Source: a virus
DNA: 64,000 bases
Strand: one strand, 5' to 3'
IMG/VR virus record: IMGVR_UViG_3300042691_027063
Coordinates: 31,648 to 95,647 of that record
The translations under genes and the position numbers were made by a program. How positions within the stretch are numbered: the first letter of the stretch is position 1; every line of letters begins with the position of its first letter. Below are positions 14,798-22,586 of this stretch, one piece after another. Below the pieces are notes generated by a model. That model worked only from the letters and a program-made list of their open reading frames with translations, did not search any database and was not told the DNA's origin.

Positions 14798-15159
14798 TGG
14801 TAATCCATAAAGTAAACTCGTTTTGCTCCAGCTAAAAGCTTAAGCACATACTGACAACCATCTTTAAGCAAGACAACTTCTTTTTCTTCTCCTTGCTCAT
14901 AAATTGCAGCAACATCAAAAATCTCATCTTTCATCCTCCCAACTGCAATCTTTCTTCCGATTGATTTGTTGTAGTTATCCTTAACAGAACAAGCAGCTTT
15001 TCCGATCTTAGCTTCTAGCTGGTCCCCAAGCTGGAGTTCTTTAAACATATCTACTGGAATTTCTTCCATGGCAATAGTTTCTCCACCTCTAGCGGAGAGT
15101 TCAATTTCTCCATCTTTTCTAAATCGAGCAAACCTAGCATGAAAAAATTGTATATTCAT
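14794..15159 (-). CDS. Hypothetical protein (121 aa)
   Basis: Start at MNIQFFHARFARFRKDG, which has AAGGAAAG upstream. The sequence looks like a beta-barrel: KELQLGDQLEAKIGKAAC, then DEIFDVAAIYEQGEEKEVVLLKDG. Own promoter at 15177-15205. No recognised family. Confidence 0.55.
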   Translation of the reverse strand: MNIQFFHARFARFRKDGEIELSARGGETIAMEEIPVDMFKELQLGDQLEAKIGKAACSVKDNYNKSIGRKIAVGRMKDEIFDVAAIYEQGEEKEVVLLKDGCQYVLKLLAGAKRVYFMDYQ

Positions 15160-15176
15160 TTCTTTCCTTTTTAGCA

Positions 15177-15205
15177 ATCATATTATAGATTTAATTATTT
15201 GTCAA
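15177..15205 (-). promoter_or_regulatory. Sigma70-type promoter
   Basis: TTGACA (15205-15200), 17 bp, TATGAT (15182-15177), within the 3' end of 15191-15382. Confidence 0.6.
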
Positions 15206-15382
15206 GTATTTTTTCCAATATTTAATTGTTTCATCTTTTATCTTGACATTTTTTTCTACAGCAATTAGTGTGTCAGATGCTTTTGAAAAATAACTGACTG
15301 TGTATTTGCCGTAGTCTTTGCCCTTATATCGAAGGTTTAATCTTACATAAAAACTATTAATGTCAATGTGATACGTATTCAT
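15191..15382 (-). CDS. Small hypothetical protein (63 aa)
   Basis: Begins MNTYHIDINSFYVRLNLRYKG, alternating hydrophobic residues suggest beta strands, basic C-terminus. Starts at the stop of 15382-15531. Not recognised. Confidence 0.5.
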   Translation of the reverse strand: MNTYHIDINSFYVRLNLRYKGKDYGKYTVSYFSKASDTLIAVEKNVKIKDETIKYWKKYLTNN

Positions 15383-15531
15383 TAAAAATCCTGCATATCT
15401 TGAATCCGTTTATCAATAAAAAAGATTTGGTTTTTAAAACTGATTCTTTGATCTTCGGTTAGATTATCGAATGTATAATAAAACAAAGTATCTAGTTCTT
15501 GTCTAAGGGTTCTCAGTTCGCTCAGTGTCAT
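15382..15531 (-). CDS. Small helical protein (49 aa)
   Basis: MTLSELRTLRQELDTLF, continuing as a helical, charged sequence (NLTEDQRISFKNQ) to MQDF. Shares its stop region with the next start. Not recognised. Confidence 0.45.
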   Translation of the reverse strand: MTLSELRTLRQELDTLFYYTFDNLTEDQRISFKNQIFFIDKRIQDMQDF

Positions 15532-15769
15532 CTTCAATCCTTTTGATCGATGGTTCCTTGTGCCAAGCTGATGCTCGACCGTCTATATTAAATACCACAA
15601 GACTGTCGAAGTTGTCAAACTTTACTGATAAAAATAATCCATTTGCTGAAATAGAATGAACCTTTCCTTCATTACCAAATAAGGCAATTACTCTGTCTCC
15701 CGGCTGAAAGGGCTGCTCTTTCTCTTGGTGTTTGTCTGATATTAAATCCACTAAGGTAGATTGTTCCAT
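15503..15769 (-). CDS. Small SH3/KOW-like protein (88 aa)
   Basis: The start at MEQSTLVDLISDK is preferred because AAGGATC lies upstream; an alternative start at 15838 lengthens it by 23 residues. FQPGDRVIALFGNEGKVHSISANGLFLSVKF reads as a small SH3-like barrel of the KOW type. Overlaps the upstream gene by about 98 nt in another frame. Confidence 0.5.
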   Translation of the reverse strand: MEQSTLVDLISDKHQEKEQPFQPGDRVIALFGNEGKVHSISANGLFLSVKFDNFDSLVVFNIDGRASAWHKEPSIKRIEDDTERTENP

Positions 15770-16025
15770 ACATTGATCCTTCTGTGATAATCCGTGTGCT
15801 GTACATGGAGGAATCGTCAAAGTGATGACTTCTTTCATAGGGAATTGTATATGATATCGATGTAAGTGATTCTGATCCTAATGGTTCGATGCGAAGTTGT
15901 CGATTAGAAGCTCGTCGAATCATTTCTTCTCGGTCTCTTCTTGACTGTTCTAACCTTCTTTCTTCTGCTTCTCTTTCTTGTCTTCGATTGCGGAACATAT
16001 TTCGAATTGCATTTACAAAAGGCAT
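15672..16025 (-). CDS. Hypothetical protein with charged helical N-terminus (117 aa)
   Basis: Starts MPFVNAIRNMFRNRRQ; residues 15-45 are Arg/Glu-rich and helical, the rest is Ser/Tyr rich. The 3' third overlaps 15503-15769 in a different frame, so one of the two may be shorter than drawn. Not recognised. Confidence 0.45.
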   Translation of the reverse strand: MPFVNAIRNMFRNRRQEREAEERRLEQSRRDREEMIRRASNRQLRIEPLGSESLTSISYTIPYERSHHFDDSSMYSTRIITEGSMYGTIYLSGFNIRQTPRERAALSAGRQSNCLIW

Positions 16026-16026
16026 T

Positions 16027-16089
16027 TTAAGCTCCAATATATCTTAATACCATAATAAAGAAAACCAATACGATGATGTTTTTAATCAT
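16027..16089 (-). CDS. Micro membrane peptide (20 aa)
   Basis: MIKNIIVLVFFIMVLRYIGA, one hydrophobic helix; ATGA overlap with the lipoprotein gene upstream. Possibly only a coupling leader. Confidence 0.35.
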   Translation of the reverse strand: MIKNIIVLVFFIMVLRYIGA

Positions 16090-16208
16090 CGAGTTTGGTC
16101 AGAACGAACTGCTTCAATCCATTCTTTTTCTTCTTTGGTTAACTGCTCTGTTGTACTACAAGATGTAGTGATAAGAAATGTTACTGCTAAAAAAATTGGA
16201 ATAATCAT
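16086..16208 (-). CDS. Micro lipoprotein (40 aa)
   Basis: MIIPIFLAVTFLITTSC gives a signal ending TTSC, a lipobox, followed by a charged 23-residue mature part (KEEKEWIEAVRSDQ). Small phage lipoproteins of this size include Rz1-like outer spanins, but the mature part is not Pro-rich, so that assignment is weak. Confidence 0.45.
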   Translation of the reverse strand: MIIPIFLAVTFLITTSCSTTEQLTKEEKEWIEAVRSDQTR

Positions 16209-16216
16209 AAAACTCC

Positions 16217-18070
16217 TTAAACGATTTCGCAAATTCCGCCAGCCGAACAAGCCAATTGTTCTGCGCGATTAGTATTATCTTCGAACTCCATTACCTTTGT
16301 CAAGTCAATTTCGTTAACCATCTTATTATATTTTTCAAAAGTAGCTTTGTCAGTGTCCTCGAAAGGTGCCTGTTGATAAACAGCATCAGAGAAAGGTAGG
16401 AGACTAACAGCAGCATACTGGAAACGATCTTCCCATAGTCGAGCTAGAAGAGTATCAATTTCTTCTGGCTTGTAATTAATAGTGCAGCTTACGTTATGTG
16501 TATTCTCTCCTGATCTGTGACCAGGAAGTACCCAATTATTGTAGTAATGTTTCACTCGATCGAAGAGACTAAGAGCTGACTCTTGATGACGAGTAATTGC
16601 ACCTGCTGGAGATTCCTGTGGGATAGTAACTACAACGCCACTTGGACTAAAAATGTCAGCCTCTACTAGCTCTGGGATAACTTTACTCAAATATCGAGCA
16701 AGTTCATCATCTTTATTCATTCGTACACGACGCAAGTAATACTCACTGTGGCGAGCGTGGATTCCCGAGCTAGACCCAAGAACGCAAGAAGCCGTTCCTT
16801 CAGGCTTAATAGCAGTAGTTCTTGCGGCGATATTGATACCAATTTTGCGGGCATATTTTTCGTTGACTTCAAGTACCGTTCTAGCCGCAGCTTGGAGCTG
16901 ATCGGCAGATAACCCGGGGGAATCCGCGATACCAGTGAAGGAGCAACCAATAAGTGCTTCTTGTTCAGTAACTGTTCTCCATCTTTCTGAAAGATAAGGG
17001 AAATCAGTGAAGCCAGCCTGGAGAGTTCCCAGAAGTGCGGCTGCATATACACGATTGTGAAAGTCTTTGTCATTCTTGATGCCAGTTAGATTTGTAGTGG
17101 TAAGATTGCAGAACTGATTCGATCGAAGACCGATCTCTGCACATGGGTTTGTTCCCCAATCCATATCATTAGTGAATACAAAACCGGGTTCGCCAGCGTT
17201 AGAAGCAATACACATATCAAAAACGTGCTTAAACTCTTCATAAGTAACCTCGTGTCTTGGTAATACTGCACTATTGTTAGCTCTGGCTCTGTGAGGATGA
17301 CGCTCCCACCAGTTACCATGCTTACATGTTAGCATATCATTGTCGTCTCTGTCGAATAAAGCGATAAGTGCTGCTCTACGAATACCTCCAGATAGTACAC
17401 AGTCTGCAATCAGACAAATCATATCGTGAGTTTCTAGAGTTGTTAGCTTTCTTCCTACCGCTTTCTTTAGAATAGCTTCTACTTTTTCAAGCATTGCTTT
17501 AAGAGGCTCAGGTCCAGGAGCTTTTGCTCCAGTAGTTACAAGATAAGAACCCTTCTGACGGACTCTGCTGAAGTCAAATACAGGTCTAATAGCACCGAAT
17601 AGATATGCGGAGATAAGTTGGTTAAGCGATTCAGCCCAGCCTTCAATGGAGTCATGAACAACATAGATTCCTTCCTCTTTTGGTTGACGTACAGTAGGTA
17701 GTTGTCCTACGTGACGTTTTTGTACTGAATATCCAAAGCCAGTTCCTGATAGTAGTAGGAACAAAGCTTCCGCAAAGATACGCGGATATGTAATGTTTGC
17801 AAATGAACAGTTAAATAGTCGGACATTATTTCTAAAGATAGCTTCCCCTCCAAACTGTAGGGAACGCATAGATGGCATTACGTTAAAGTCATGTAGTTGT
17901 TTACCAGCTTTAAGAATATCTCGACTTAGCTTTGGGTATTTATCAAGAAACATATGAAGGTTTCTATTCAATGTTTCTTCTAAAGTCTCTCGTCGATTCA
18001 AATGATTTAAATGTTTAGCGTATGTACGATATGCAACAATTTCTGACAATAGACGATTAGACTTATTCAC
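16217..18070 (-). CDS. Adenosylcobalamin-dependent class II ribonucleotide reductase, monomeric type
   Basis: 617 residues that reduce ribonucleotides to deoxyribonucleotides for phage DNA synthesis. Key residues are all visible: Cys88 in FNCSFA, and NPCAEIG...NQFCNL, giving Cys310, Glu312 and Cys321. The 2- and 11-residue spacing matches the thiyl, Glu and second-Cys triad of the Lactobacillus-type triphosphate reductase. The C-terminus ends ACSAGGICEIV, a C-x4-C shuttle pair as in that enzyme. The length is about 120 residues below the 739-residue prototype. It needs host-supplied B12 cofactor but no oxygen, so it works in any aeration state. Confidence 0.9.
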   Translation of the reverse strand: MNKSNRLLSEIVAYRTYAKHLNHLNRRETLEETLNRNLHMFLDKYPKLSRDILKAGKQLHDFNVMPSMRSLQFGGEAIFRNNVRLFNCSFANITYPRIFAEALFLLLSGTGFGYSVQKRHVGQLPTVRQPKEEGIYVVHDSIEGWAESLNQLISAYLFGAIRPVFDFSRVRQKGSYLVTTGAKAPGPEPLKAMLEKVEAILKKAVGRKLTTLETHDMICLIADCVLSGGIRRAALIALFDRDDNDMLTCKHGNWWERHPHRARANNSAVLPRHEVTYEEFKHVFDMCIASNAGEPGFVFTNDMDWGTNPCAEIGLRSNQFCNLTTTNLTGIKNDKDFHNRVYAAALLGTLQAGFTDFPYLSERWRTVTEQEALIGCSFTGIADSPGLSADQLQAAARTVLEVNEKYARKIGINIAARTTAIKPEGTASCVLGSSSGIHARHSEYYLRRVRMNKDDELARYLSKVIPELVEADIFSPSGVVVTIPQESPAGAITRHQESALSLFDRVKHYYNNWVLPGHRSGENTHNVSCTINYKPEEIDTLLARLWEDRFQYAAVSLLPFSDAVYQQAPFEDTDKATFEKYNKMVNEIDLTKVMEFEDNTNRAEQLACSAGGICEIV

Positions 18071-18078
18071 AGTTCTCC

Positions 18079-18306
18079 TTATAGATATGGTTTAATTAGA
18101 TAAGCAATTAGAAGAGCCGAGTTAATCCACATTCCAACAAATCCAAGCAAAATAAGAACAGCTAATAGATTTGGAATAACGCCAGTTACCACAAATCCAG
18201 GCTTACTTAAATCAATCTTCAGTGCCGAGACATATAGAGTTAGTGCAACTCTTCCTCCATAATATAACACAACACTAGCTAAAGTTGCAAGTAAAAAGAT
18301 ATTCAT
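18079..18306 (-). CDS. Small membrane protein (75 aa)
   Basis: Two hydrophobic helices: MNIFLLATLASVVLYYGG and VIPNLLAVLILLGFVGMWI, the latter running on to ALLIAYLI. Lies between the reductase and 18331-18732. Could be holin-like or a host-membrane modulator; not recognised. Confidence 0.5.
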   Translation of the reverse strand: MNIFLLATLASVVLYYGGRVALTLYVSALKIDLSKPGFVVTGVIPNLLAVLILLGFVGMWINSALLIAYLIKPYL

Positions 18307-18330
18307 AATTCATTTTCCAATGTTACTTAT

Positions 18331-18732
18331 TTAGCCATCACCATTACTTAAAAGTTCTTCCATTTTTTTCTTCAAAGCAAGCTCTGATTCTGTTGGACCT
18401 CTAGTGAAATCTTCATCCATGATGATAGTACCCTCTTCTTCTTTCGAAGCTGATTTCTTAACTGGCTTTGGTTTTTCAATATTAACAACGGTTACATTTT
18501 TTCTACTAGCCTCAACCTTAGCTTTCTGTTCCTTCATTTTCTTTTCGTTGTCAAAAGCAGCAGAATAATATTCAATGCTAGAAATTGCTTCTAGTAGCTC
18601 TGCTTTATTGACAACCATACGACCTTGACCTAATCGCAAAAGAAGGAAGTCGGGGTCTTCTGTTACTCGTTGAACAATTACTTCTTCGCCTTCTTCATTT
18701 GTATTAACATAGACAGTTAATTCTTTTCTCAT
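18331..18732 (-). CDS. Hypothetical charged protein (133 aa)
   Basis: Begins MRKELTVYVNTNEEGEE. A beta-like N-terminal part (LLLRLGQGRMVVNKAELLEA) is followed by a Lys/Glu-rich linker and an acidic C-terminus. No family recognised. Confidence 0.55.
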   Translation of the reverse strand: MRKELTVYVNTNEEGEEVIVQRVTEDPDFLLLRLGQGRMVVNKAELLEAISSIEYYSAAFDNEKKMKEQKAKVEASRKNVTVVNIEKPKPVKKSASKEEEGTIIMDEDFTRGPTESELALKKKMEELLSNGDG

Positions 18733-18924
18733 TTAGTTCTCCTCTATATTTGATTCACATTGAAATTGAACAGAATCCATTTGGTAATCCTCGAACAAAT
18801 GTGGTCCCATAACTACACTTTCTTTTTGTCTTGAAATAGACCAGTCTTTATGAATATTTGTTAAAGAGTTATAGGAAATAAAACAATAATCATATTTAGA
18901 TGTTAGCTGTTGAAATTTAATCAT
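18733..18924 (-). CDS. M-x-I-x-Q-Y family small protein A (63 aa)
   Basis: MIKFQQLTSKYDYCFISYNS: the shared N-terminal M-x-h-x-Q motif followed by the second motif YCFISYN. Overlaps the next family member by an ATGA. Highly divergent from its relatives except at these positions and aromatic residues. Confidence 0.6.
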   Translation of the reverse strand: MIKFQQLTSKYDYCFISYNSLTNIHKDWSISRQKESVVMGPHLFEDYQMDSVQFQCESNIEEN

Positions 18925-19103
18925 TTTGTAACCGCCCTGAAATTAACAAACTCAGAACCTGAATCTGTTTTTTCAATTATATGTCTACCTTCCCAGGAGT
19001 ATCCCTTTTCTGATGTTTTATTTTCCTCTGAAATGTAAATAGCAAAGTTGTAGTGATATTCCGATTTATCGAGTGGCAACATATATTGTGTAATTTCAAT
19101 CAT
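18921..19103 (-). CDS. M-x-I-x-Q-Y family small protein B (60 aa)
   Basis: MIEITQYMLPLDKSEY then NFAIYIS as second motif. A typical member of the dispersed small paralogue family, coupled to its neighbours by 4-nt overlaps. Confidence 0.6.
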   Translation of the reverse strand: MIEITQYMLPLDKSEYHYNFAIYISEENKTSEKGYSWEGRHIIEKTDSGSEFVNFRAVTK

Positions 19104-19384
19104 ACTGGATGTCCCATAATATCATCTTCCTCTGTTTCATTATACTCATCTCGATTGACGTTGTAAAGTAAATTCTCATACATCTTATGAATTACTTTAT
19201 TACCATCAATATTCAATACTCTAGAGTTATTTGAATGTGGTTCTAGAATTTCTAAAGGTCTTAAATCATTGAAGTCTTTTACCTTACACTCAGGAAATAG
19301 TTCATTGAATGTTCCAACTGTCTGGACTTCTAAGTTGTCGAACTTATTAATTCTTTCACCAATTGTATAAAATTTAGATTTCAT
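19100..19384 (-). CDS. Hypothetical protein (94 aa)
   Basis: Begins MKSKFYTIGERINKFDNLEV, acidic C-terminus (YNETEEDDIMGHPV). It lies within the small-paralogue array but lacks the Q-Y motif. Not recognised. Confidence 0.5.
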   Translation of the reverse strand: MKSKFYTIGERINKFDNLEVQTVGTFNELFPECKVKDFNDLRPLEILEPHSNNSRVLNIDGNKVIHKMYENLLYNVNRDEYNETEEDDIMGHPV

Positions 19385-19517
19385 ATTTAAATGCTCCTTT
19401 GTCTAAAAGCCACTCTTGATTTTCAAACTTTTCTTTTTCTATTACTGAAAATTTAAGGTCTATACCTTGCTTTAATAAATTACTTAACCAACTATATCGA
19501 TTTTGAAATAAGATCAT
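19374..19517 (-). CDS. M-x-I-x-Q-Y family small protein C (47 aa)
   Basis: MILFQNRYSWLSNLL with the second motif LKFSVIE; the shortest member. ATGA overlap with the zinc-ribbon gene upstream and an 11-nt overlap downstream. Confidence 0.5.
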   Translation of the reverse strand: MILFQNRYSWLSNLLKQGIDLKFSVIEKEKFENQEWLLDKGAFKYEI

Positions 19518-19744
19518 TTATCAACCTCTTCCTTTTTAGCCTGACATTTGCGACAGGTTATATATTTATTATTACTGAAATAAGAATCTTCGTACCATTC
19601 GTGCTTACATTTAGGAGTTTCTTCTAGTTCAAAATATCCCCAATCATCTGGGTTGATATAGTAAGGATCGTATTCTCTGTCCCACTTAGTACCAGAAAAA
19701 AGCTTTTCAATTTCTTCATCTGTTAGCGTAATTGGTTTATGCAT
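19514..19744 (-). CDS. Small zinc-ribbon protein (76 aa)
   Basis: MHKPITLTDEEIEKLF then KCKHEWYED and ITCRKCQAKKEE: one Cys and one His in the first knuckle and CxxC in the second, a treble-clef or zinc-ribbon pattern (CxH...CxxC). Possibly nucleic-acid binding. Sits between the Mom-like gene and the small-paralogue array. Confidence 0.55.
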   Translation of the reverse strand: MHKPITLTDEEIEKLFSGTKWDREYDPYYINPDDWGYFELEETPKCKHEWYEDSYFSNNKYITCRKCQAKKEEVDK

Positions 19745-19747
19745 ATA

Positions 19748-20308
19748 CTACCTCAATTCATATACATATCGTAATTTTCTTTCTTGTTTTAAAACAGATG
19801 CTTCGCCTTTTTTAATTGCATCTTGAATTCTCTTAGCGTCTTTAGAGTACTCACCATCTTTCTTTTGATATAGCTGTCTAATATGGTAGTATCTATCTCC
19901 CCACTTTACAACCCTAGCATTATTCTTTTCTAAGCCATCGAACTTGAAGTTAGTTGCTTTATATATTGTTCCTTGGTGACCTTTATTTGGATCAGCAAAT
20001 GTTATAACTCTAGTATATCTCTTTTTCTTTAAGTGTCTAAGAGTAGCACCTAGAAAGAAACTCTCTGTGTTCTTCGGGGTATCGTCAATTAAACAGAATC
20101 TACGAAGCTCTAAATCGTTCATGTCACAGTTTGCCCCACAAGGCTGACCATAGATAGCTACCCCACAAAGTTCTCCAAATTCGCTCAACAAAAGAAAAAC
20201 TTCCTTTTGTTTCATTGATCTACAACTCTTAGAGTAATGCCACTTTTCTACAAAGTCAATAGTATTCTTTGAAAGGATCGATCCTACTGGCACGATTTTA
20301 TATCTCAT
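19748..20308 (-). CDS. Mom-like GNAT-fold DNA adenine modification protein
   Basis: 186 residues from the ATG at 20308 (the TTG before it is less likely). Shared with phage Mu Mom-type proteins are KWHYSKS near residue 25, NDLELRRFCLIDDTPKN, SFFLGATLRHL and ITFADPNKGHQGTIYKATNF, in the GNAT-like order. Mom changes adenine to a methylcarbamoyl/acetamido form, which blocks restriction enzymes. The protein may therefore protect this phage's DNA, or it may modify another target; catalytic activity is inferred from motifs only. No separate DNA methyltransferase partner seen in the window. Confidence 0.72.
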   Translation of the reverse strand: MRYKIVPVGSILSKNTIDFVEKWHYSKSCRSMKQKEVFLLLSEFGELCGVAIYGQPCGANCDMNDLELRRFCLIDDTPKNTESFFLGATLRHLKKKRYTRVITFADPNKGHQGTIYKATNFKFDGLEKNNARVVKWGDRYYHIRQLYQKKDGEYSKDAKRIQDAIKKGEASVLKQERKLRYVYELR

Positions 20309-20484
20309 CAATCTCCCCAGATTTTTGTATAGCTATCTTTAAATTGATTACTAAAATCTATTGATGCATATCCAGTTGTTCCATTATATCTAGGAAATGA
20401 TGTTATTTCTCCATTCCATGTAATAAAGAAAAGGTCTTGACCACACATATCATTAGTGTTTTTATATTGAGAAATTCTAAGCAT
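20308..20484 (-). CDS. M-x-I-x-Q-Y family small protein D (58 aa)
   Basis: Start chosen at MLRISQYKNTNDM, which overlaps the previous stop; second motif DLFFITWNGE; later aromatic-rich stretch. The TGATG at its end couples it to the Mom-like gene. Confidence 0.6.
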   Translation of the reverse strand: MLRISQYKNTNDMCGQDLFFITWNGEITSFPRYNGTTGYASIDFSNQFKDSYTKIWGD

Positions 20485-20647
20485 TGAAGTCTCCAATTTC
20501 AACATGATCTAAAAACTTCGAAGACACTGTACTGTGACTTCTAGGAACTCCGTTTTGTAAGTAGTGGAGGATTCCATCTTTTACAAAGTCAAAACAAAGC
20601 TGATCTCTTTGGTTAGGCGTTTTAATATATTGAAGTATTTTAATCAT
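20477..20647 (-). CDS. M-x-I-x-Q-Y family small protein E (56 aa)
   Basis: MIKILQYIKTPNQRD, second motif QLCFDFVKDG. Found by translating the gap between annotated-size ORFs; overlaps both neighbours (8 nt each side), as other members do. Confidence 0.55.
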   Translation of the reverse strand: MIKILQYIKTPNQRDQLCFDFVKDGILHYLQNGVPRSHSTVSSKFLDHVEIGDFNA

Positions 20648-20798
20648 TGAAGACTCCTATTAGATTATATCCAATTAGCTCATCATATTTATAGTGCATC
20701 GAATAGATAATACCTCTATTTTGATAATAAAGAGTATCACCTATAAGCTTATCAAGCATAAGCTCAAACTGTCCAAAATTGACTTGGATGATCTTCAT
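20640..20798 (-). CDS. M-x-I-x-Q-Y family small protein F (52 aa)
   Basis: MKIIQVNFGQFELML; the second motif is weak here. Overlaps E by 8 nt. Preceded by about 120 bp without a minus-strand gene that holds a plus-strand promoter-like sequence. Confidence 0.5.
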   Translation of the reverse strand: MKIIQVNFGQFELMLDKLIGDTLYYQNRGIIYSMHYKYDELIGYNLIGVFND

Positions 20799-20858
20799 TG
20801 TAAGTTCCTGTAATTAATATGATTTTAAATTTTTATTGAAGCGATGTTCATTTTTTAC

Positions 20859-20887
20859 TTGACAGCATTTTCTTGACGTGATATATA
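20859..20887 (+). promoter_or_regulatory. Plus-strand promoter-like sequence, antisense to the array
   Basis: TTGACA (20859-20864), 17 bp, TATATA (20882-20887) reading rightward, against the direction of all genes here. Confidence 0.4.
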
Positions 20888-20924
20888 ACAACTATGCACA
20901 GTATATAATTGAAAGATGGTTGAT

Positions 20925-21119
20925 TTAAGGACAGGTATATTCAAATTTTACTCTTGACTTTGTGAAATATTCTTTATAGTCTGGTCTAGTTATATTTCCT
21001 TCCTCAAAACCATGTATAGTATTTCTACTATACTTAAACCAAATATCCTTTCTCCTTACTATAGTAAAGGAAAGTGAGTTATATCCTACATCGCTACCAT
21101 ACTGAAAAATGTATATCAT
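20925..21119 (-). CDS. M-x-I-x-Q-Y family small protein G (64 aa)
   Basis: MIYIFQYGSDVGYN with NSLSFTIVRRKD as second motif, then an aromatic run (IWFKYSRN). TGGAG upstream; TAATG coupling to H. Confidence 0.6.
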   Translation of the reverse strand: MIYIFQYGSDVGYNSLSFTIVRRKDIWFKYSRNTIHGFEEGNITRPDYKEYFTKSRVKFEYTCP

Positions 21120-21304
21120 TATTTACTCCATATTAAATTATAGAATTTACTTTCTACTATAAAACCAATGGATACATAACATCCGCCTAAGTCCTCTGTT
21201 TTTTTATTAGGATATTTATAAAAACTTCTATCTAATTCCTTATTGTATGAAATAAAACAGAGGTGAAACTCCGAACTTTTACGAACGCACTGATCGAATC
21301 TCAT
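21119..21304 (-). CDS. M-x-I-x-Q-Y family small protein H (61 aa)
   Basis: MRFDQCVRKSSEF, second motif HLCFISYNKE, almost the same as in member A (YCFISYN). Ends NLIWSK. Overlaps the upstream gene by about 26 nt. Confidence 0.6.
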   Translation of the reverse strand: MRFDQCVRKSSEFHLCFISYNKELDRSFYKYPNKKTEDLGGCYVSIGFIVESKFYNLIWSK

Positions 21305-21536
21305 CATAAACTTTAACTCCTAATTCCTTGAGTCTAGCTCTACAATTAATCTTAGCTTGCTTTATACTGGAAGCTTGACCTATAATAATTACTGACAAAT
21401 TGTGATCTATAATTCTGTAAGTGAAATCGTTTTGATTTATTAGAGCTTGTAGGATTGTATTTTTAGAGACAATGAATTGCTGAGATGCAAGTATGTTTGG
21501 GGCTTTATCTAAGGGCTTATATTGAATCCTCGTCAT
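21279..21536 (-). CDS. Hypothetical protein (85 aa)
   Basis: Start at MTRIQYKPLDKAPN, with a near-perfect AAGGAGG upstream. The middle (FTYRIIDHNLSVIIIGQASSIKQAK) suggests a small alpha/beta fold. The opening IQYK resembles the paralogue motif, but the rest does not, so it is kept separate. Confidence 0.55.
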   Translation of the reverse strand: MTRIQYKPLDKAPNILASQQFIVSKNTILQALINQNDFTYRIIDHNLSVIIIGQASSIKQAKINCRARLKELGVKVYDEIRSVRS

Positions 21537-21780
21537 TGTCAAAACCTCCTTCATAGAGTTCAACAAATCTATCTTCACCAACACAGAACAAAACCTTATC
21601 TCTGTTAACAGTTGCGAGATATGCTTGACTTTGTTTTTCAGGTGAATTAACTAGAACTTGCTCAAAAGCAAAGGCTAAACATTCTTCAGCAGATAAAGAT
21701 TTATAAGAGCTATTTAGCTGAATTTCCTCAACTTGATCCTCAATCGCTCTTAATAGTTCCTTTACTTTTTTATTTCTCAT
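21517..21780 (-). CDS. Hypothetical protein (87 aa)
   Basis: Begins MRNKKVKELLRAIEDQVEE; helical first half, acidic end (FDNDEDSI). Overlaps the next gene by 20 nt, with the latter's ribosome-binding site inside this gene. Not recognised. Confidence 0.55.
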   Translation of the reverse strand: MRNKKVKELLRAIEDQVEEIQLNSSYKSLSAEECLAFAFEQVLVNSPEKQSQAYLATVNRDKVLFCVGEDRFVELYEGGFDNDEDSI

Positions 21781-21781
21781 T

Positions 21782-21940
21782 TTACCTTGTGGTCATAAAT
21801 AACCAAATCCAGAATATTGGAAATGAAAGATAAAAAATAATACCATAGAAAGCCAAACTTGTCAAGGCATTAGCTACTCTAAATCCAATAATCTTACAAA
21901 AGAAGAGCAAGATAATTGCTCCAGCAATAACGTATCTCAT
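21782..21940 (-). CDS. Small membrane protein (52 aa)
   Basis: MRYVIAGAIILLFFCKIIG, then a second hydrophobic segment (YGIIFYLSFPIFWIWLF). ATGA overlap with member I. Unknown. Confidence 0.5.
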   Translation of the reverse strand: MRYVIAGAIILLFFCKIIGFRVANALTSLAFYGIIFYLSFPIFWIWLFMTTR

Positions 21941-22101
21941 TTGATCCTTGTATAAAATATATTATATTCTTTATCATAGCTATAGGAAGCTAGTATTTGT
22001 CCTGTTTTTAATGTACTAACTTTTTCTTGTAAACAAGCAAACTGCAAGCACCATACTGTCTTCTCTTTAGCCATAGCTTTATATTGTTTTATAATAAACA
22101 T
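21937..22101 (-). CDS. M-x-I-x-Q-Y family small protein I (54 aa)
   Basis: MFIIKQYKAMAKEKT with WCLQFACLQEK in the second-motif position. Coupled to the membrane protein by ATGA and to the upstream gene at its stop. Confidence 0.55.
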   Translation of the reverse strand: MFIIKQYKAMAKEKTVWCLQFACLQEKVSTLKTGQILASYSYDKEYNIFYTRIK

Positions 22102-22421
22102 TAATGCAATCCTTCTTTCTTAGCTGGTTTACTTGGCATATCCAACTCAATTCCAAGTTCACTAGAAAGCTCGTCAAATATATCTTCCGTAAGTTCGATA
22201 AGCTTAATAGGTTCATTCTGCTCACTAATTATATTAGCAAACTCACTTTCAAAAACAGAAAAAGCTTTCTTCATCAAGTCCATAGTTTTATTGTATGGGT
22301 CTTTTTCAAATTCAAGCTCGTCCTCTTTTTCCATAAGCTCGGCGGCTGCATCTGAAAATAATCCAAATGCTTGAGTCATCATTGTGAGAAGAAGTAACTG
22401 TGCTTTTTCTTTATCATTCAT
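22101..22421 (-). CDS. Hypothetical acidic helical protein (106 aa)
   Basis: Begins MNDKEKAQLLLLTMMTQ; acidic helices (EKEDELEFEKD, LTEDIFDELSSELGIE) and a Lys-rich tail. Could be a nucleic-acid mimic or an adaptor; not recognised. Confidence 0.55.
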   Translation of the reverse strand: MNDKEKAQLLLLTMMTQAFGLFSDAAAELMEKEDELEFEKDPYNKTMDLMKKAFSVFESEFANIISEQNEPIKLIELTEDIFDELSSELGIELDMPSKPAKKEGLH

Positions 22422-22585
22422 TGTTTAATCCTAGTGAAGAAGTATGTTTCTTTTTTTCTAAGTCTGCGATGACTTGACCGACCGCTAGTACTCCAGCTAT
22501 AAAGATATTCGTTAAAGTTTTTTCCTTTGTAAAATGTTAAATCTCTGAAATTAAAATCGAAGCTTTTTCTTTGTGCAATTAACAT
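22418..22585 (-). CDS. M-x-I-x-Q-Y family small protein J (55 aa)
   Basis: MLIAQRKSFDFNFRD; the Q-R replaces Q-Y. AAAGGATTGAT upstream and ATGA coupling downstream. Basic C-terminus (SSHRRLRKKE). Confidence 0.5.
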   Translation of the reverse strand: MLIAQRKSFDFNFRDLTFYKGKNFNEYLYSWSTSGRSSHRRLRKKETYFFTRIKQ

Positions 22586-22586
22586 A

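Noticed and set aside
21279-21536. Counting MTRIQYK... as a further small-paralogue family member
   Set aside because: Only the four-residue IQYK agrees; length, second motif and predicted fold differ.
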